Assembly (NCBI GenBank): GCA_028345065.1
Contig: JAOMCN010000012.1
Coordinates: 1 to 46,330, forward strand
DNA: 46,330 bases
From: Rhodospirillales bacterium
GTDB lineage: Bacteria > Pseudomonadota > Alphaproteobacteria > Rhodospirillales > UBA2165
Reading direction: 5' to 3'
Part shown: one piece after another, positions 9,381 to 19,156 of the stretch
How positions within the stretch are numbered: position 1 is the stretch's first letter
Layout of the letters: each line of letters begins with the position of its first letter
Made by a program: the position numbers and the translations under genes
The notes under the pieces: generated by a model
Database searches by the model: none
What the model was told of the DNA's origin: nothing
What the model saw: the letters and a program-made list of their open reading frames with translations, nothing else

Positions 9381-10673
9381 ATGACGCCGGGCGCTCGCAT
9401 TTCAGCAATTATAGACTTATTAGGGCAAATCGAACAGCCTGGTACTCATGCCAATAAAACAATTTCCAAGTACTTTAGAAACCGACGGTATATTGGTTCA
9501 AAGGATCGTCGTGCGATTTCCGACAGTATTTTTAACATTGTTCGACATCACGCACGCCTTTTATGGTGGACAAATAATGGAATAGCACGTCTTAGAACAA
9601 CTGCCTCATTAGTACTTCTTGACAGAAAATCACAACAAGAAGTTATAGACTTATTCAATGGTGACGGTTACGCCCCTCCGAGCTTAACTCCTTCCGAGCT
9701 AAAACTACTAAAATCCTGTATGGGCAAGCCAATCAATGATCCATCCATGCCACTTTGGTTGTCAAGTGAGGTTCCCGAATGGCTTTTCAACGAAATTCAA
9801 CAAAATTGGCCACATGATCTTATTGACGAGACCAATGCGTTGAACCAACCGGCACCTATAGATATTAGGGTTAATACTTTAAAAGCCTCCCGCAATAACG
9901 CGCTAACACTCCTCAACAACGACGGAATAAAAGCAAATCCAACACCATTTTCTCCCATTGGGCTAAGAATACAAGGAAGAGTGAATTTGCAAATCACAAC
10001 CGCTTTCAAAGGAGGGTTTATAGAGTTACAAGATGAGGGTTCACAATTAATTTCTTTTCTAGTTGACGCCAAGGCCGGTCAAAAAACCATTGATTTCTGC
10101 GCCGGTGGCGGCGGAAAGACACTCGCCCTTGCGGCATTAATGGATGATAGAGGGCCGTTAATCGCATGCGACGTCAATTCTTATAGACTTAACAAAATGC
10201 ACAAAAGACTGAAGCGCGCCGGGGTAACCAATGTTACCCCAAATCTACTTACCGGATTAAGCGATCCCTGGATAGAAGAAGCCGAGGCTTCTGCTCACAG
10301 GGTTTTGTTAGACACCCCCTGCTCTGGAAGCGGCTCTTGGAGGCGTTCTCCGGCTAACAAATGGCAATTAACACGGGAAACGCTTAAAAAGAATATAGAA
10401 CGACAAACAAAAATTATTGATACAGCATCAAAGCTAGTGAAACCCGGAGGTCGCCTAATTTATTCCACTTGCTCAGTATTGCGGCGAGAAAATGAGGAAC
10501 AAATTGAGCGTTTTTTGAATGATAACAAGCATTTCGATATTTTCCCAATTTCCCACCTTTGGGATTCCGTTTTAGACGCTAATTGTCCCACTTCAGACCC
10601 ATATTTAAATCTTACACCAGCAAGACACTCTACTGATGGGTTCTTTTGTGCAGTGCTCGAGAGAATGTCATGA
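9381..10673 (+). CDS. rsmB: RsmB-type rRNA (cytosine-C5) methyltransferase
   Basis: A SAM-dependent RNA m5C methyltransferase of the NOL1/NOP2/Sun family; the closest named activity is methylation of 16S rRNA C967. The N-terminal part (to about residue 130) resembles the RsmB NusB-like helical domain. The catalytic part has DFCAGGGGKTLALAALM, the TC/PC motif LLDTPCSGSGSWRRSP, and the second cysteine in YSTCSVLRRENEEQ. The frame opens at GTG 9327 within guaB, but the ATG at 9381 gives a compact start just after guaB. An RsmB-like gene between guaB and guaA is a known alphaproteobacterial arrangement. The stop overlaps the ATG of the next gene (ATGA). The rRNA position modified is inferred, not seen. 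Confidence 0.88.
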   Translation: MTPGARISAIIDLLGQIEQPGTHANKTISKYFRNRRYIGSKDRRAISDSIFNIVRHHARLLWWTNNGIARLRTTASLVLLDRKSQQEVIDLFNGDGYAPPSLTPSELKLLKSCMGKPINDPSMPLWLSSEVPEWLFNEIQQNWPHDLIDETNALNQPAPIDIRVNTLKASRNNALTLLNNDGIKANPTPFSPIGLRIQGRVNLQITTAFKGGFIELQDEGSQLISFLVDAKAGQKTIDFCAGGGGKTLALAALMDDRGPLIACDVNSYRLNKMHKRLKRAGVTNVTPNLLTGLSDPWIEEAEASAHRVLLDTPCSGSGSWRRSPANKWQLTRETLKKNIERQTKIIDTASKLVKPGGRLIYSTCSVLRRENEEQIERFLNDNKHFDIFPISHLWDSVLDANCPTSDPYLNLTPARHSTDGFFCAVLERMS

Positions 10674-11224
10674 TCAAAGTACGTATCGCTAGAGAAACAG
10701 ATTTCCAAGATATTGCTCAGGTATATATCGAAACCTGGCGAGACAGCTACGCTGGCACATTGCCGGACCGCGTTTTGATTGACATGAAAAAAGAAAAGCT
10801 AATGGTTTCCTTCTCCCAAACTCTCCAACATCATTCAGAGGTACTGGTGGTTGCTGAAGACATCAAAGAAGGGATTGTTGGCATGGGAAGCGCCGGTAGA
10901 AACCGGGATCGTCGCAGCAAATACCTTGGCGAAGTTTTTACGCTTTACGTGCATCCTAGTCACCAGAACAAAGGCGTTGGAAAAATTCTCCTTTCGCGTC
11001 TTTTTAATGAATTGACAAAATTTGATATTGATTCATCAATAATCTGGGTTCTTGCGGGCAATCCTTCCCGTTTTTTTTACGAAGTCATGGGTGGTAAAAT
11101 AACTGGGGTCAGAGAAGAGACACTTTGGGGTACAACCCTTAAAGAGATCTCTTACGGTTGGATTGATTTGTGTGAGACCATTTGTAATCAAACATGGCAA
11201 CTGCATCAAAGGAGAGACGAGTAA
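10670..11224 (+). CDS. GNAT family N-acetyltransferase
   Basis: A stand-alone GNAT acetyltransferase of about 184 residues. The start ATG 10670 overlaps the rsmB stop and gives MIKVRIARETDFQDIAQVYIETWRDSYAG, a typical GNAT opening. The acetyl-CoA-binding motif A is LGEVFTLYVHPSHQNKGVGKILLSRLFNEL (R/Q-x2-G-x-G/A form QNKGVG), followed by a beta strand SIIWVLAGNPSRFFYEVMGGK where motif B lies. The substrate is unknown: GNATs acetylate small amines, antibiotics or protein N-termini. The ATGA overlap indicates translational coupling with rsmB. Confidence 0.88.
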   Translation: MIKVRIARETDFQDIAQVYIETWRDSYAGTLPDRVLIDMKKEKLMVSFSQTLQHHSEVLVVAEDIKEGIVGMGSAGRNRDRRSKYLGEVFTLYVHPSHQNKGVGKILLSRLFNELTKFDIDSSIIWVLAGNPSRFFYEVMGGKITGVREETLWGTTLKEISYGWIDLCETICNQTWQLHQRRDE

Positions 11225-11432
11225 CCCAGTAAGTTGGTGGCTTTTGCCTTCTTAGCGACCCTTCTGAAAGCGGTGAATTTCCGGTATCTCGCCCCGTCCC
11301 ATTCGGAATTTATTTTAAGTTACTAGACGCGGAAAAAGGAGAACAACGCTCAAAACAGTGAAAGGGTAGCCCACCCCATAGGTTCCTGTTTTACTTTTCT
11401 TAATTCGTCGACTCGGCTATGAGTCCGTTATT

Positions 11433-12983
11433 ATGACAGACCGTATTCTCATTATTGATTTTGGTTCCCAAGTTACACAATTGATAGCGAGGCGCGTGAG
11501 GGAATCGGGTGTATATTCAGAGATACACCCCTTTAATAAGGTTTCATCAAAAAGCATAAAAGAATTTAAACCTAACGGCGTCATCCTATCCGGAGGTCCT
11601 GCATCGGTCACCGAAATGGATACACCCCATGCACCAGATGAACTCTTTAACATGGGACTACCGGTGTTGGGAATTTGTTACGGCCAGCAAACCATGATTG
11701 AACGATTGGGTGGCAAGGTAGAAACAAATGAAAAAAAAGAATTTGGCCATTCGACTGTGGCAATAACTGGCGATTGCAAACTCCTGGATGCTACCTGGAG
11801 AAAAGGATCACAACAGCAGGTATGGATGAGCCACGGAGATCGGGTAACATCCCTTCCAAGTGGCTTCCACGTTGTCGGTAAAAGTGACGCCGCTCCATAC
11901 GCAATTGTGGCAGATGATGATCGAAAATTCTATGGTGTTCAATTTCATCCTGAAGTCGTACATACGCCATATGGAGCAGAGTTAATACGAACGTTCACGC
12001 ATGCTATCGCCGGTTGCAGTGGAAATTGGACGATGACCGCATTCAAAGACCAGAAAATTTTAAGGTTACGAAAGGAGGTAGGAAAAAGCAAAGTCATCTG
12101 TGGTTTGTCAGGTGGGGTGGACTCCTCTGTCGTCGCCGTGCTCCTCCATGAGGCTATTGGTGATCAGTTAACGTGTGTTTTTGTGGATACAGGATTGATG
12201 CGCTTAGGTGAACCGGAGCAAGTAGTCGAATTATTTCGAGATCATTATAAAATTCCACTTATTCATAATAATGCGTCAGAATTTTTTTTAGAAAAACTAG
12301 GTGGCATTAGTGATCCTGAACAGAAGCGTAAGATTATCGGTAACGCCTTCATTAAAAAATTCGAGGAAGAAGCTGAAATGTTAGGTGGAGCCGATTTTTT
12401 AGCCCAAGGTACTCTTTACCCTGATGTGATTGAAAGCGTCTCATTTGATGGTGGACCGAGTGTCACCATCAAATCCCATCACAATGTAGGTGGCCTACCG
12501 GAAGTTATGAATGTGAAATTGTTAGAGCCTCTTAGAGAACTGTTTAAGGACGAGGTCCGAGAATTGGGTAGAGAGCTTGGTCTGCCAGAACACTTCGTAG
12601 GGAGACACCCCTTTCCAGGACCCGGGCTCGCCATTCGCATCCCAGGCGAGATCACTCCTGAAAAATTGAATACCCTGCGTGAAGTGGACGCCATATATTT
12701 GGAAGAAATTAGAGGTGCCGGACTCTATAATGAAATATGGCAGGCTTTTGCAATTTTATTACCGGTGCAAACCGTAGGGGTCATGGGTGATAGGCGAACG
12801 TATGACTATGTCTGTGCCCTCCGTGCAGTTACTTCAACCGACGGCATGACAGCAGATTTTTTTCCGTTCGATATGAAATTTTTAGGTAGAGCCGCCAATC
12901 GAATTATAAACGAGGTACGCGGTATTAACCGGGTCGTATATGATATAACCTCTAAGCCACCCGGTACCATTGAGTGGGAATAA
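11433..12983 (+). CDS. guaA: GMP synthase (glutamine-hydrolysing)
   Basis: Converts XMP to GMP using ATP and the amide nitrogen of glutamine. The N-terminal class I amidotransferase domain carries the catalytic Cys in [17 protein letters not shown] and the His/Glu pair in [12 protein letters not shown]. The ATP pyrophosphatase domain has the P-loop [15 protein letters not shown]. The C-terminal dimerisation domain has the signature [19 protein letters not shown] and ends in KPPGTIEWE, the conserved GuaA terminus. Length (516 residues) is normal. The gene lies downstream of guaB with rsmB and a GNAT gene between them. The 208-nt leader before the ATG holds no structure I recognise, and no purine riboswitch was seen. 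Confidence 0.97.
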   Translation: MTDRILIIDFGSQVTQLIARRVRESGVYSEIHPFNKVSSKSIKEFKPNGVILSGGPASVTEMDTPHAPDELFNMGLPVLGICYGQQTMIERLGGKVETNEKKEFGHSTVAITGDCKLLDATWRKGSQQQVWMSHGDRVTSLPSGFHVVGKSDAAPYAIVADDDRKFYGVQFHPEVVHTPYGAELIRTFTHAIAGCSGNWTMTAFKDQKILRLRKEVGKSKVICGLSGGVDSSVVAVLLHEAIGDQLTCVFVDTGLMRLGEPEQVVELFRDHYKIPLIHNNASEFFLEKLGGISDPEQKRKIIGNAFIKKFEEEAEMLGGADFLAQGTLYPDVIESVSFDGGPSVTIKSHHNVGGLPEVMNVKLLEPLRELFKDEVRELGRELGLPEHFVGRHPFPGPGLAIRIPGEITPEKLNTLREVDAIYLEEIRGAGLYNEIWQAFAILLPVQTVGVMGDRRTYDYVCALRAVTSTDGMTADFFPFDMKFLGRAANRIINEVRGINRVVYDITSKPPGTIEWE

Positions 12984-13087
12984 TTTTTAATTTCAATATG
13001 TTATGAATAATTAGGATGTTCTTTATGAAATTTATTTGGGTTCATTTTTTGCAGTGGTTTTAGGGATTTAAATTTGGAGCTAGATCA

Positions 13088-13960
13088 ATGGATGTCGAAA
13101 GAGTTCTTGGCGGTCAAATTTTTGAAATTTGGAAAAATGAATACCCATTGCTTTTCAAAGAAACAAATCCAAATCTTTCAATTATGCACAACCCAAAGCG
13201 ACAATGTTCTTCTAAGCGTCAAACCCAATTTAAGGTTGACGGATATTTCCATGAAATCAAAGGTATTTCCATATTTACTGCCGAAATTAATCAAATGGCA
13301 AATTTTATGGAGTATCTTGTTAATGAAAATTACTCTCCGGCATTTTTGTTCGCTTCAGAAGCCCCTTGGAAATTATTTCAATCCCTTTCTGATCTTTTTG
13401 AAGAAACTCTAGGAACAACTGTAGGTTGGCTTCCAGACTTCTGGGCATGGTATGTTGATCCAAAGAAAAAAGAATTTGGATGGAGTAAACATCGTGATCG
13501 TCCTGGAAACTCTTTATTTAATGATGGGTCTCCAAAATGTTTGACTTGTTGGATACCTTTAACTGAATCAACTCCTGCAAACGGATGTATTTACGTTGTA
13601 CCTAAGCAATATGATAAATCTTATGGTTTAAATCCTAACTCTTCATTTTCAATTGAAGGTTACCCTGCCATCAGAGCATTGCCAGGAATGCCTGGTGATG
13701 TTTTTGTATGGGATCAAACTCTTCTTCACTGGGGTGCTAGAAGCAGTGAATTTTGTGATAGCCCAAGACTAAGTATGGCTTTAGAATTACAGAGGACAGA
13801 CATACCTCCATTAGATCAAATCACCCTACCCAGTAATGATATACCCTCTGAAGTTATCCGAATGAGGTTAATTGGAATGCAAATTTTACAATATGAGCAT
13901 ATGTACCCACTTGATAATGAAACTAGAGATATCGCAAAAAAGCTAATGAATTATTCATAA
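13088..13960 (+). CDS. PhyH-family Fe(II)/2-oxoglutarate dioxygenase
   Basis: A non-haem iron oxygenase of the phytanoyl-CoA dioxygenase family. The iron-binding triad is visible as His135-x-Asp137 (SKHRDRPGN) and His214 (QTLLHWGAR), and Arg227 (SPRLSMALELQR) fits the 2-oxoglutarate carboxylate anchor. The central fold segments TCWIPLTESTPANGCIYVVPKQYD and LPGMPGDVFVWDQ match PhyH proteins. ATG 13088 has GGAG at 13075-13078. The substrate is unknown; relatives hydroxylate fatty acyl chains, ectoine, phosphonates and secondary metabolites. The gene and its flanks are clearly more A+T-rich than guaA upstream and the YkgJ gene downstream, which suggests it was acquired separately. There is no obvious operon partner. 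Confidence 0.85.
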   Translation: MDVERVLGGQIFEIWKNEYPLLFKETNPNLSIMHNPKRQCSSKRQTQFKVDGYFHEIKGISIFTAEINQMANFMEYLVNENYSPAFLFASEAPWKLFQSLSDLFEETLGTTVGWLPDFWAWYVDPKKKEFGWSKHRDRPGNSLFNDGSPKCLTCWIPLTESTPANGCIYVVPKQYDKSYGLNPNSSFSIEGYPAIRALPGMPGDVFVWDQTLLHWGARSSEFCDSPRLSMALELQRTDIPPLDQITLPSNDIPSEVIRMRLIGMQILQYEHMYPLDNETRDIAKKLMNYS

Positions 13961-14009
13961 ATTTTTAGTTTTTTTTAATAAGATTTAATAAGAATAGTAA
14001 TTTTGTAGA

Positions 14010-14240
14010 CTAGAAAATATCTCTGCTAATTTGAAGATTGAAATTGTCTTTTACTACACAATCTTTGTGGTAAAACTTAATACCTTCCAAATTTTTACAG
14101 CTTTGCCTTAATAAAGTTCCATCATGTAGAACGTTAGTGCAATCCATTATAGTTATAGTGGTAGAACCTGCATCCATAACACCACCTTTTTTGCACGAGA
14201 TTGATATAAGCGTTGGAAATAGAGCTATTAGTGTTGTCAT
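14010..14240 (-). CDS. possible small secreted protein or lipoprotein (doubtful)
   Basis: A 77-codon frame starting at ATG 14240 (an in-frame GTG lies at 14249) has a short hydrophobic N-terminus, TLIALFPTLISISCKKGG. It resembles a weak lipoprotein signal, with cysteine after SIS instead of a good lipobox. Three more cysteines follow. No ribosome site is convincing and no family is recognised. It lies in the same A+T-rich patch as the PhyH gene. It may be a real small exported protein or a chance ORF. Confidence 0.3.
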   Translation of the reverse strand: MTTLIALFPTLISISCKKGGVMDAGSTTITIMDCTNVLHDGTLLRQSCKNLEGIKFYHKDCVVKDNFNLQISRDIF

Positions 14241-14352
14241 CTTGGTCACGGAAATTTAATTATGACACAAAATCAATGAAACTTTACTGGAAGTGGTTTC
14301 TTGGAAGTACGGGGATCAGTTGATGAAAAGAAGAGAAAAGGAACAAAAACCG

Positions 14353-15159
14353 CTAAACATTAATCGTTGAAGTTACGATATCACCATCAATATTTTCCAA
14401 TAATGCCGGCCGGAGATCATTTTCAATAACAGTATCCGCCTCCCCATTGCACAGCTTTGTCAATAGGATTGATACAGCAACCGTGAGTTCATAAACGGAA
14501 CCTTCCATACCAAATTCTTTCATTGCACATGTCATAGCAACTTGGGCACTATTATAGATCAATTTTGGTGCAATAAGAAATTTCCCGCGCAAACGTCCAT
14601 CCCTGACAGCTTGTTGCGTGTTTTTGGGATCTTCGAGTAGATTTCTGCAATAGTTTTCTTCTTCAGAAAATCCACCCCGGCACTGCAGCGGGCGCGCAGT
14701 GTGTATCGTGCAAATATTACCCTCAAGAAACACGCACCCAATTTGTTGTTTAAGCCTCTCATTAGTTGATTTTCCTATAATCTCTTCTGTCCTTTTATTG
14801 GAGTTTTTCTTTAGGACATTGAGCTGAGTTGGATCGAGGTTTGTTCTTAAATAGTTGTAGACTTTGAGTAATTCGGGCCAAGTGACAGAAACATTTTGGT
14901 GACAACACCAGGAACACCCTTTGCGGCAATCGTAATCCGGGTGATCGGATTCTATAACTTTCCAAACCTTGTCAACGGCAACAGTAACTTCATTTGCCAT
15001 GCTGTTAACTAATTCGTTACTCTGCCCATTTGCTAGCCGATTTTTACAATATTCCAGTAATGATTCTAATGTTGTTGGCTCAACCATATAGTCGAGCCAA
15101 AGAGAAATCTCGGCCTCATTTTCACTATTTGTTTTGTGTTGGCTGGACTGGTTGGTCAT
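14353..15159 (-). CDS. YkgJ-family cysteine-cluster protein
   Basis: Contains the zinc/iron-chelating YkgJ (UPF0153) cysteine cluster. CRKGCSWCCHQNVSVTWPELLKV begins at about residue 83, and a second group follows, CVFLEGNICTIHTARPLQCRGG and EENYC, about 60 residues later. Such proteins are thought to bind Zn or an Fe-S cluster; no enzymatic role is firmly established. The N-terminal 80 residues are helical and acidic, and the C-terminal part (ALLENIDGDIV) has no known domain. The length of 268 residues is longer than minimal YkgJ proteins. It is a monocistronic minus-strand gene with long gaps on both sides. Confidence 0.8.
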   Translation of the reverse strand: MTNQSSQHKTNSENEAEISLWLDYMVEPTTLESLLEYCKNRLANGQSNELVNSMANEVTVAVDKVWKVIESDHPDYDCRKGCSWCCHQNVSVTWPELLKVYNYLRTNLDPTQLNVLKKNSNKRTEEIIGKSTNERLKQQIGCVFLEGNICTIHTARPLQCRGGFSEEENYCRNLLEDPKNTQQAVRDGRLRGKFLIAPKLIYNSAQVAMTCAMKEFGMEGSVYELTVAVSILLTKLCNGEADTVIENDLRPALLENIDGDIVTSTINV

Positions 15160-15603
15160 ACGAACAATCCTAACAACTCGAACGGCGTAAATAATTCAAG
15201 AGTTTTCTTCATACAAATTTTGGGTTGTTCTCCCTGTCGACCCTCACTTTTATATTCCGGTAGCGCACAACGTATCACCGTCCAAAAGATTCTTAATCTC
15301 GTTAACAACTAAATCTGTAGGTCCCTGATCTACTAACTGGTTTAAAATTATATCCATAAGTAGCTAGTTAAAACTTCTATAATTTGATTGAATTTAATAT
15401 GATCCATTTTATTTAGAAAAATGTTAAATTTACATAGTTACCCCTTGATAAGTTCTAACTTCTTTATTTTGACTAATTTCTCATATTGAATTTCCCTCCA
15501 AAACTATATCATTAATTAACCTTCCAGTTTGGTCAGAACTGCTAACGGATTGATTAATCGGTTAACACAGTTACCAACCTTTAGTAGTTAATAGTCTTAA
15601 GGT
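15160..15603. other. intergenic region without recognised features
   Basis: A 444-nt gap between two minus-strand genes. It is A+T-rich, with no ORF of credible size, no tRNA and no terminator with a stable stem plus T tract. It contains several TTAATTAA/GGTTAAC-like short motifs near 15515-15600 that are too simple to interpret. The YkgJ gene promoter probably lies near 15170-15300. Confidence 0.5.
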
Positions 15604-16551
15604 TTACTTAAAGGCACTCGAAATACTATCGGCAACCTCGCATATAGCTTCATTGGCTTCATCAATAGCTCTGCCCATTGTGATAAATCCATGCACCTGA
15701 CCTTCAAAACATCGGTATTTAACTTGTACCCCTGCTTGCTTTAGCTTTTCGGCATAGCCTCTTCCTTCATCCACCAATGGATCGTAGCCACACGTTAAAA
15801 TAAAGGCTGGAGCTACATCTCTGAGATTATTAGATAACATTGGTGACGCCCTCCAGTCATCACGGTCAGTCTCGTTTCTGAGATACTGTGCATGGTACCA
15901 GTCTTGTGCCTCCCTGGTGAGCAGGTAACCCTTATCAAATTTTTTATGAGAAGCAGTGTTTAAATGAAAACTAGTTGCGGGATATATCAAGGCTTGAAAA
16001 GAGAGATTAAGTCCGAAATCACGAGCCATGATGCCAACCACTGCTGATAAATTTCCCCCCGCGCTATCACCACCGACGGCGATCCTATCAACATCTATAG
16101 CATGGCCACCGGCTCCGCCTATCGCCCATTCAAAAACCGCCCAAGCATCTTCGACAGCAGCCGGAAACTTATTCTCTGGTGCCAATCGATAATCTACATT
16201 AATTACAGCAAATTGACCTCGATTAGCTAACATACGGCAAATAACATCGTGTGTATCCCTATCGCCGACAACCCAACCACCACCATGAAAATATATAAGT
16301 AAGGGTAGGGTCCGAGTTAACTCGGATCCAATGGGTCTATAATAACGAACTGGTATCATCCCGCCTGGGCTTTGAATAGAAAAATCCTCCACATGGCCAA
16401 CATCGGGCGCCTCCGGCGTAAGGCTCCCACGGGTCTCCTTGAAAACAACTCGAAGCCCCTTCGCACCTAATTCTTCTGGAGAGGGCGCACCATCAATTTC
16501 CGCCTTTTCTGCGATATCCAGGATTTTCTGAGCCTGGAAGTTTACTGACAT
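15604..16551 (-). CDS. alpha/beta hydrolase, HSL-type esterase/lipase
   Basis: An esterase of the hormone-sensitive-lipase family (bacterial family IV). The oxyanion-hole motif is HGGGWVVGDRD, the nucleophile Ser is in GGDSAGGNLSAV, the acid lies in CGYDPLVDEG, and the His is in GQVHGFITM. An earlier ATG at 16572 exists, but ATG 16551 (MSVNFQAQ) is preceded by GGAGG with a 5-nt spacer, so it is the start. The product is about 315 residues, normal for the family, cytoplasmic and without a signal peptide. The natural ester is unknown. The parvulin gene is divergent, 138 nt away. Confidence 0.93.
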   Translation of the reverse strand: MSVNFQAQKILDIAEKAEIDGAPSPEELGAKGLRVVFKETRGSLTPEAPDVGHVEDFSIQSPGGMIPVRYYRPIGSELTRTLPLLIYFHGGGWVVGDRDTHDVICRMLANRGQFAVINVDYRLAPENKFPAAVEDAWAVFEWAIGGAGGHAIDVDRIAVGGDSAGGNLSAVVGIMARDFGLNLSFQALIYPATSFHLNTASHKKFDKGYLLTREAQDWYHAQYLRNETDRDDWRASPMLSNNLRDVAPAFILTCGYDPLVDEGRGYAEKLKQAGVQVKYRCFEGQVHGFITMGRAIDEANEAICEVADSISSAFK

Positions 16552-16689
16552 TTTGCCTCCATTCTTCTTCAATTAGGTATCGAAATAAAACCAAGAGAAG
16601 CTAATTAACGCTCGTCAAGCAAGTCCCAATTGACTACAACACCGACCTGTTCCAAAAATATATTTACCAATAAATACCAGGATTAATCT

Positions 16690-17010
16690 ATGTCAGAACA
16701 AATACAAGCATCCCACGTCCTCGTAAGTTACGTTAACGCCCAAAATTCATCATCCCTATTAACCAAAGAAGAAGCACTAGAACGTATTCAAGACCTCAAA
16801 TCTGAAGTGTTATCTGGAACGTCATTTTCAGAGATAGCCATAGAGTTTTCTGACTGCCCTTCTGCTGAAAAAGGTGGTGATCTAGGAACATTTGGCCGTG
16901 GCGCTATGGTAAAGGCCTTCGATATGGCCGCCTTTGAATTAGAGGTTGGTGAGGTAAGTGAGGTCGTGGAGACAGAATTTGGATACCACCTAATTCACCG
17001 GACGACATGA
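16690..17010 (+). CDS. parvulin-type peptidyl-prolyl cis-trans isomerase
   Basis: A single-domain PpiC/parvulin protein of 106 residues that should accelerate isomerisation of peptide bonds before proline. The family pattern is complete: ASHVLVSY at the start, the helix TKEEALERIQDLKSEVLSG, FSEIAIEFSDCPSAEKGGDLGTFGRGAMVKAFDMAAFELEVGEVSEVVETEFGYHLI at the C-terminus. It has no signal peptide, so it is cytoplasmic, like E. coli PpiC. ATG 16690 has AGGA at 16678-16681. An Atm1-like exporter follows on the same strand after about 170 nt, probably with its own promoter. Confidence 0.94.
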   Translation: MSEQIQASHVLVSYVNAQNSSSLLTKEEALERIQDLKSEVLSGTSFSEIAIEFSDCPSAEKGGDLGTFGRGAMVKAFDMAAFELEVGEVSEVVETEFGYHLIHRTT

Positions 17011-17177
17011 CCAATCGTATATACTCTTCGGTCATATTAAGATTGGACCCGAGTTAATCCCCAACAGGGAACAAGTAAAGAGAACTTATGTAACCCGATC
17101 GGTAATCAACATTTTGGTGTTTAAAATCTCTTTTTGCTAGGCCAATAATTTTTAGCTGTCGCTCAACGAGGATAGGA

Positions 17178-19061
17178 ATGAGATCACTTTCTGATGAACG
17201 GACAGACCATATAGGGCAAAGAGATCACCTTAAAACCATCAAGGCTCTCATACCATATCTTTGGCCAAAAAATGCCACGGAAATGCGCTTGAGAGTGGTT
17301 ATTGCTCTCTTCTTCCTCACTATCGCGAAGGGTATCACGGTTGGCGTACCTTTTATTTACAAGACCGTCGTAGATGCCATTTCTGTTTCTTTAGAAACTA
17401 CTGTAATCGTCCCGGTTGGCCTCTTGATTGCCTATGGTCTAGCACGAGTAATGGCCCAGGCTTTTGGTGAATTTCGCGATGCGATATTTGCCAAAGTAGC
17501 GCAAGGCGCCATTAGACAAGCTGGGCTAAAAACCTTCCAACATCTACACCGCCTCTCTATGCGCTTCCACTTAGATCGTCAGACTGGCGGCCTAAACCGC
17601 GCAGTGGAACGTGGAACCAAGGGCATTGATTTTCTATTAAATTTTATGTTGTTCAATATCGTTCCTACTTTGCTGGAAATTCTCCTCGTCTGCACAGTTA
17701 TGTGGGGACTATTCAATATCTGGTTTGCTGTCGTAACATTTATTACGGTTAGTCTTTATATCGGTTGGACCGTCGGCGTAACTGAATGGCGTATTAAGTA
17801 CCGTCGCCATATGAATAAAATGGACAGCGAAGCTTCTACAAAAGCTATAGATTCACTTCTTAATTATGAAACGGTTAAATACTTCGGTAACGAAGATCAC
17901 GAAGCTCGGCGTTTCGAGGCGGCTCTCAGGTCTTACGAAAAGGCTGCCATTAAAAGTAAGGTAACCCTATCTTTTCTAAATATTGGTCAAGGATTAGTCA
18001 TCTCAATTGGTCTCACTATCATCATGATTATGGCTGGTTTTGGGGTTAAGAATGGATCCATGACGATAGGGGATTTTGTCCTGGTAAACAGTTACTTGAT
18101 ACAGCTATTCCTACCCCTGAACTTCCTTGGTTTTGTCTACCGCGAAATAAAACAATCGCTCACTGATATGGAAGATATGTTCAAACTCATAGGCCAAAGG
18201 CTAGAAATTATGGACGTATCGGGTGCAGAAAAACTAACTCTTAGTGGTGGCGAAATAGTTTTTGAAAATGTGGGTTTTTATTATAATCCGGATAGGCGCA
18301 TCCTGAACAATATGTCCTTTAAAGTACCTTCGGGCCATACCGTCGCAATCGTTGGTCCTAGTGGAGCCGGAAAGTCAACAATTTCTCGGCTTCTATATCG
18401 TTTCTACGATGCGGATGAAGGGCGAATTTTAATTGATAATCAAAACATAAAGCAGGTTCAACAAGATAGCCTCCGCGCGGCAATTGGCATTGTACCTCAG
18501 GATACGGTCCTTTTTAATGACACTATCTATTATAATATATCCTATGGGCGCCCTGATGCAGGACCATCGGAAATTGAGAATGCTGCACAACTTGCCAGCA
18601 TCGATGATTTTGTAAGAAGTCTGCCTGATGGCTATAATACTCAAGTTGGTGAACGGGGGCTAAAACTCTCTGGCGGCGAAAAACAGCGGATTGCCATCGC
18701 CCGAACAATTCTTAAGTCACCAAAAATTTTGATTTTTGATGAAGCCACGTCGGCTCTCGATACTCATACCGAAAAAGAAATACAACAGGCCTTGGCCAAG
18801 GTTTCAGCTGACTGCACAACTGTTATAATTGCACACCGTCTTTCAACGGTAATAAATGCTGATGAGATACTGGTACTTAATGAAGGAGAAATCGTAGAAC
18901 GTGGAACCCATCAAGATCTTTTAGCTCTCAAAAACTTTTACTTTCGTATGTGGATAAAACAGCAAGAAACGAGAAAAGCCTTGGAAACTCTGGATAAAAG
19001 TCACGAAAGTATTTTGCTGCAAAATGGACTGACAACTAATCATGCAGTATTATCTCCCTAA
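17178..19061 (+). CDS. Atm1-type ABC exporter (permease-ATPase fusion)
   Basis: A half-transporter of the ABCB/Atm1-HMT1 family: an N-terminal six-helix membrane domain (about residues 35-320) fused to an ATPase domain (about 360-590). The membrane part contains HRLSMRFHLDRQTGGLNRAVERGTKGIDFLL and NYETVKYFGNEDHEARRFE, which are characteristic of the Atm1 group. The ATPase has Walker A GPSGAGKSTISRLLYRFYD, Q-loop IVPQDTVLFNDTI, signature LSGGEKQRIAIARTIL, Walker B ILIFDEATSALD and the H-loop IIAHRLST. Atm1 homologues export glutathione-linked sulfur or metal species and support Fe-S protein or heavy-metal homeostasis. The exact cargo is inferred. GAGGA lies just before the ATG. Confidence 0.93.
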   Translation: MRSLSDERTDHIGQRDHLKTIKALIPYLWPKNATEMRLRVVIALFFLTIAKGITVGVPFIYKTVVDAISVSLETTVIVPVGLLIAYGLARVMAQAFGEFRDAIFAKVAQGAIRQAGLKTFQHLHRLSMRFHLDRQTGGLNRAVERGTKGIDFLLNFMLFNIVPTLLEILLVCTVMWGLFNIWFAVVTFITVSLYIGWTVGVTEWRIKYRRHMNKMDSEASTKAIDSLLNYETVKYFGNEDHEARRFEAALRSYEKAAIKSKVTLSFLNIGQGLVISIGLTIIMIMAGFGVKNGSMTIGDFVLVNSYLIQLFLPLNFLGFVYREIKQSLTDMEDMFKLIGQRLEIMDVSGAEKLTLSGGEIVFENVGFYYNPDRRILNNMSFKVPSGHTVAIVGPSGAGKSTISRLLYRFYDADEGRILIDNQNIKQVQQDSLRAAIGIVPQDTVLFNDTIYYNISYGRPDAGPSEIENAAQLASIDDFVRSLPDGYNTQVGERGLKLSGGEKQRIAIARTILKSPKILIFDEATSALDTHTEKEIQQALAKVSADCTTVIIAHRLSTVINADEILVLNEGEIVERGTHQDLLALKNFYFRMWIKQQETRKALETLDKSHESILLQNGLTTNHAVLSP

Positions 19062-19156
19062 CACCTGCTTACCCGCTCTAGAGCTATCACCGCAATTTGA
19101 AGTTCGTCAACGTAATTCAAGTTGACTAAAACTTGGTTCTAACTCTTGACCCTGTT

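Noticed and set aside
11225-11432. Possible purine riboswitch upstream of guaA
   Set aside because: No purine-aptamer three-way junction with paired loops could be drawn; only a 4-bp GGGT/ACCC stem is visible.
13074-13412. Overlapping 112-codon ORF on the plus strand
   Set aside because: It is another frame of the PhyH gene; the PhyH frame has the catalytic motifs and a ribosome site.
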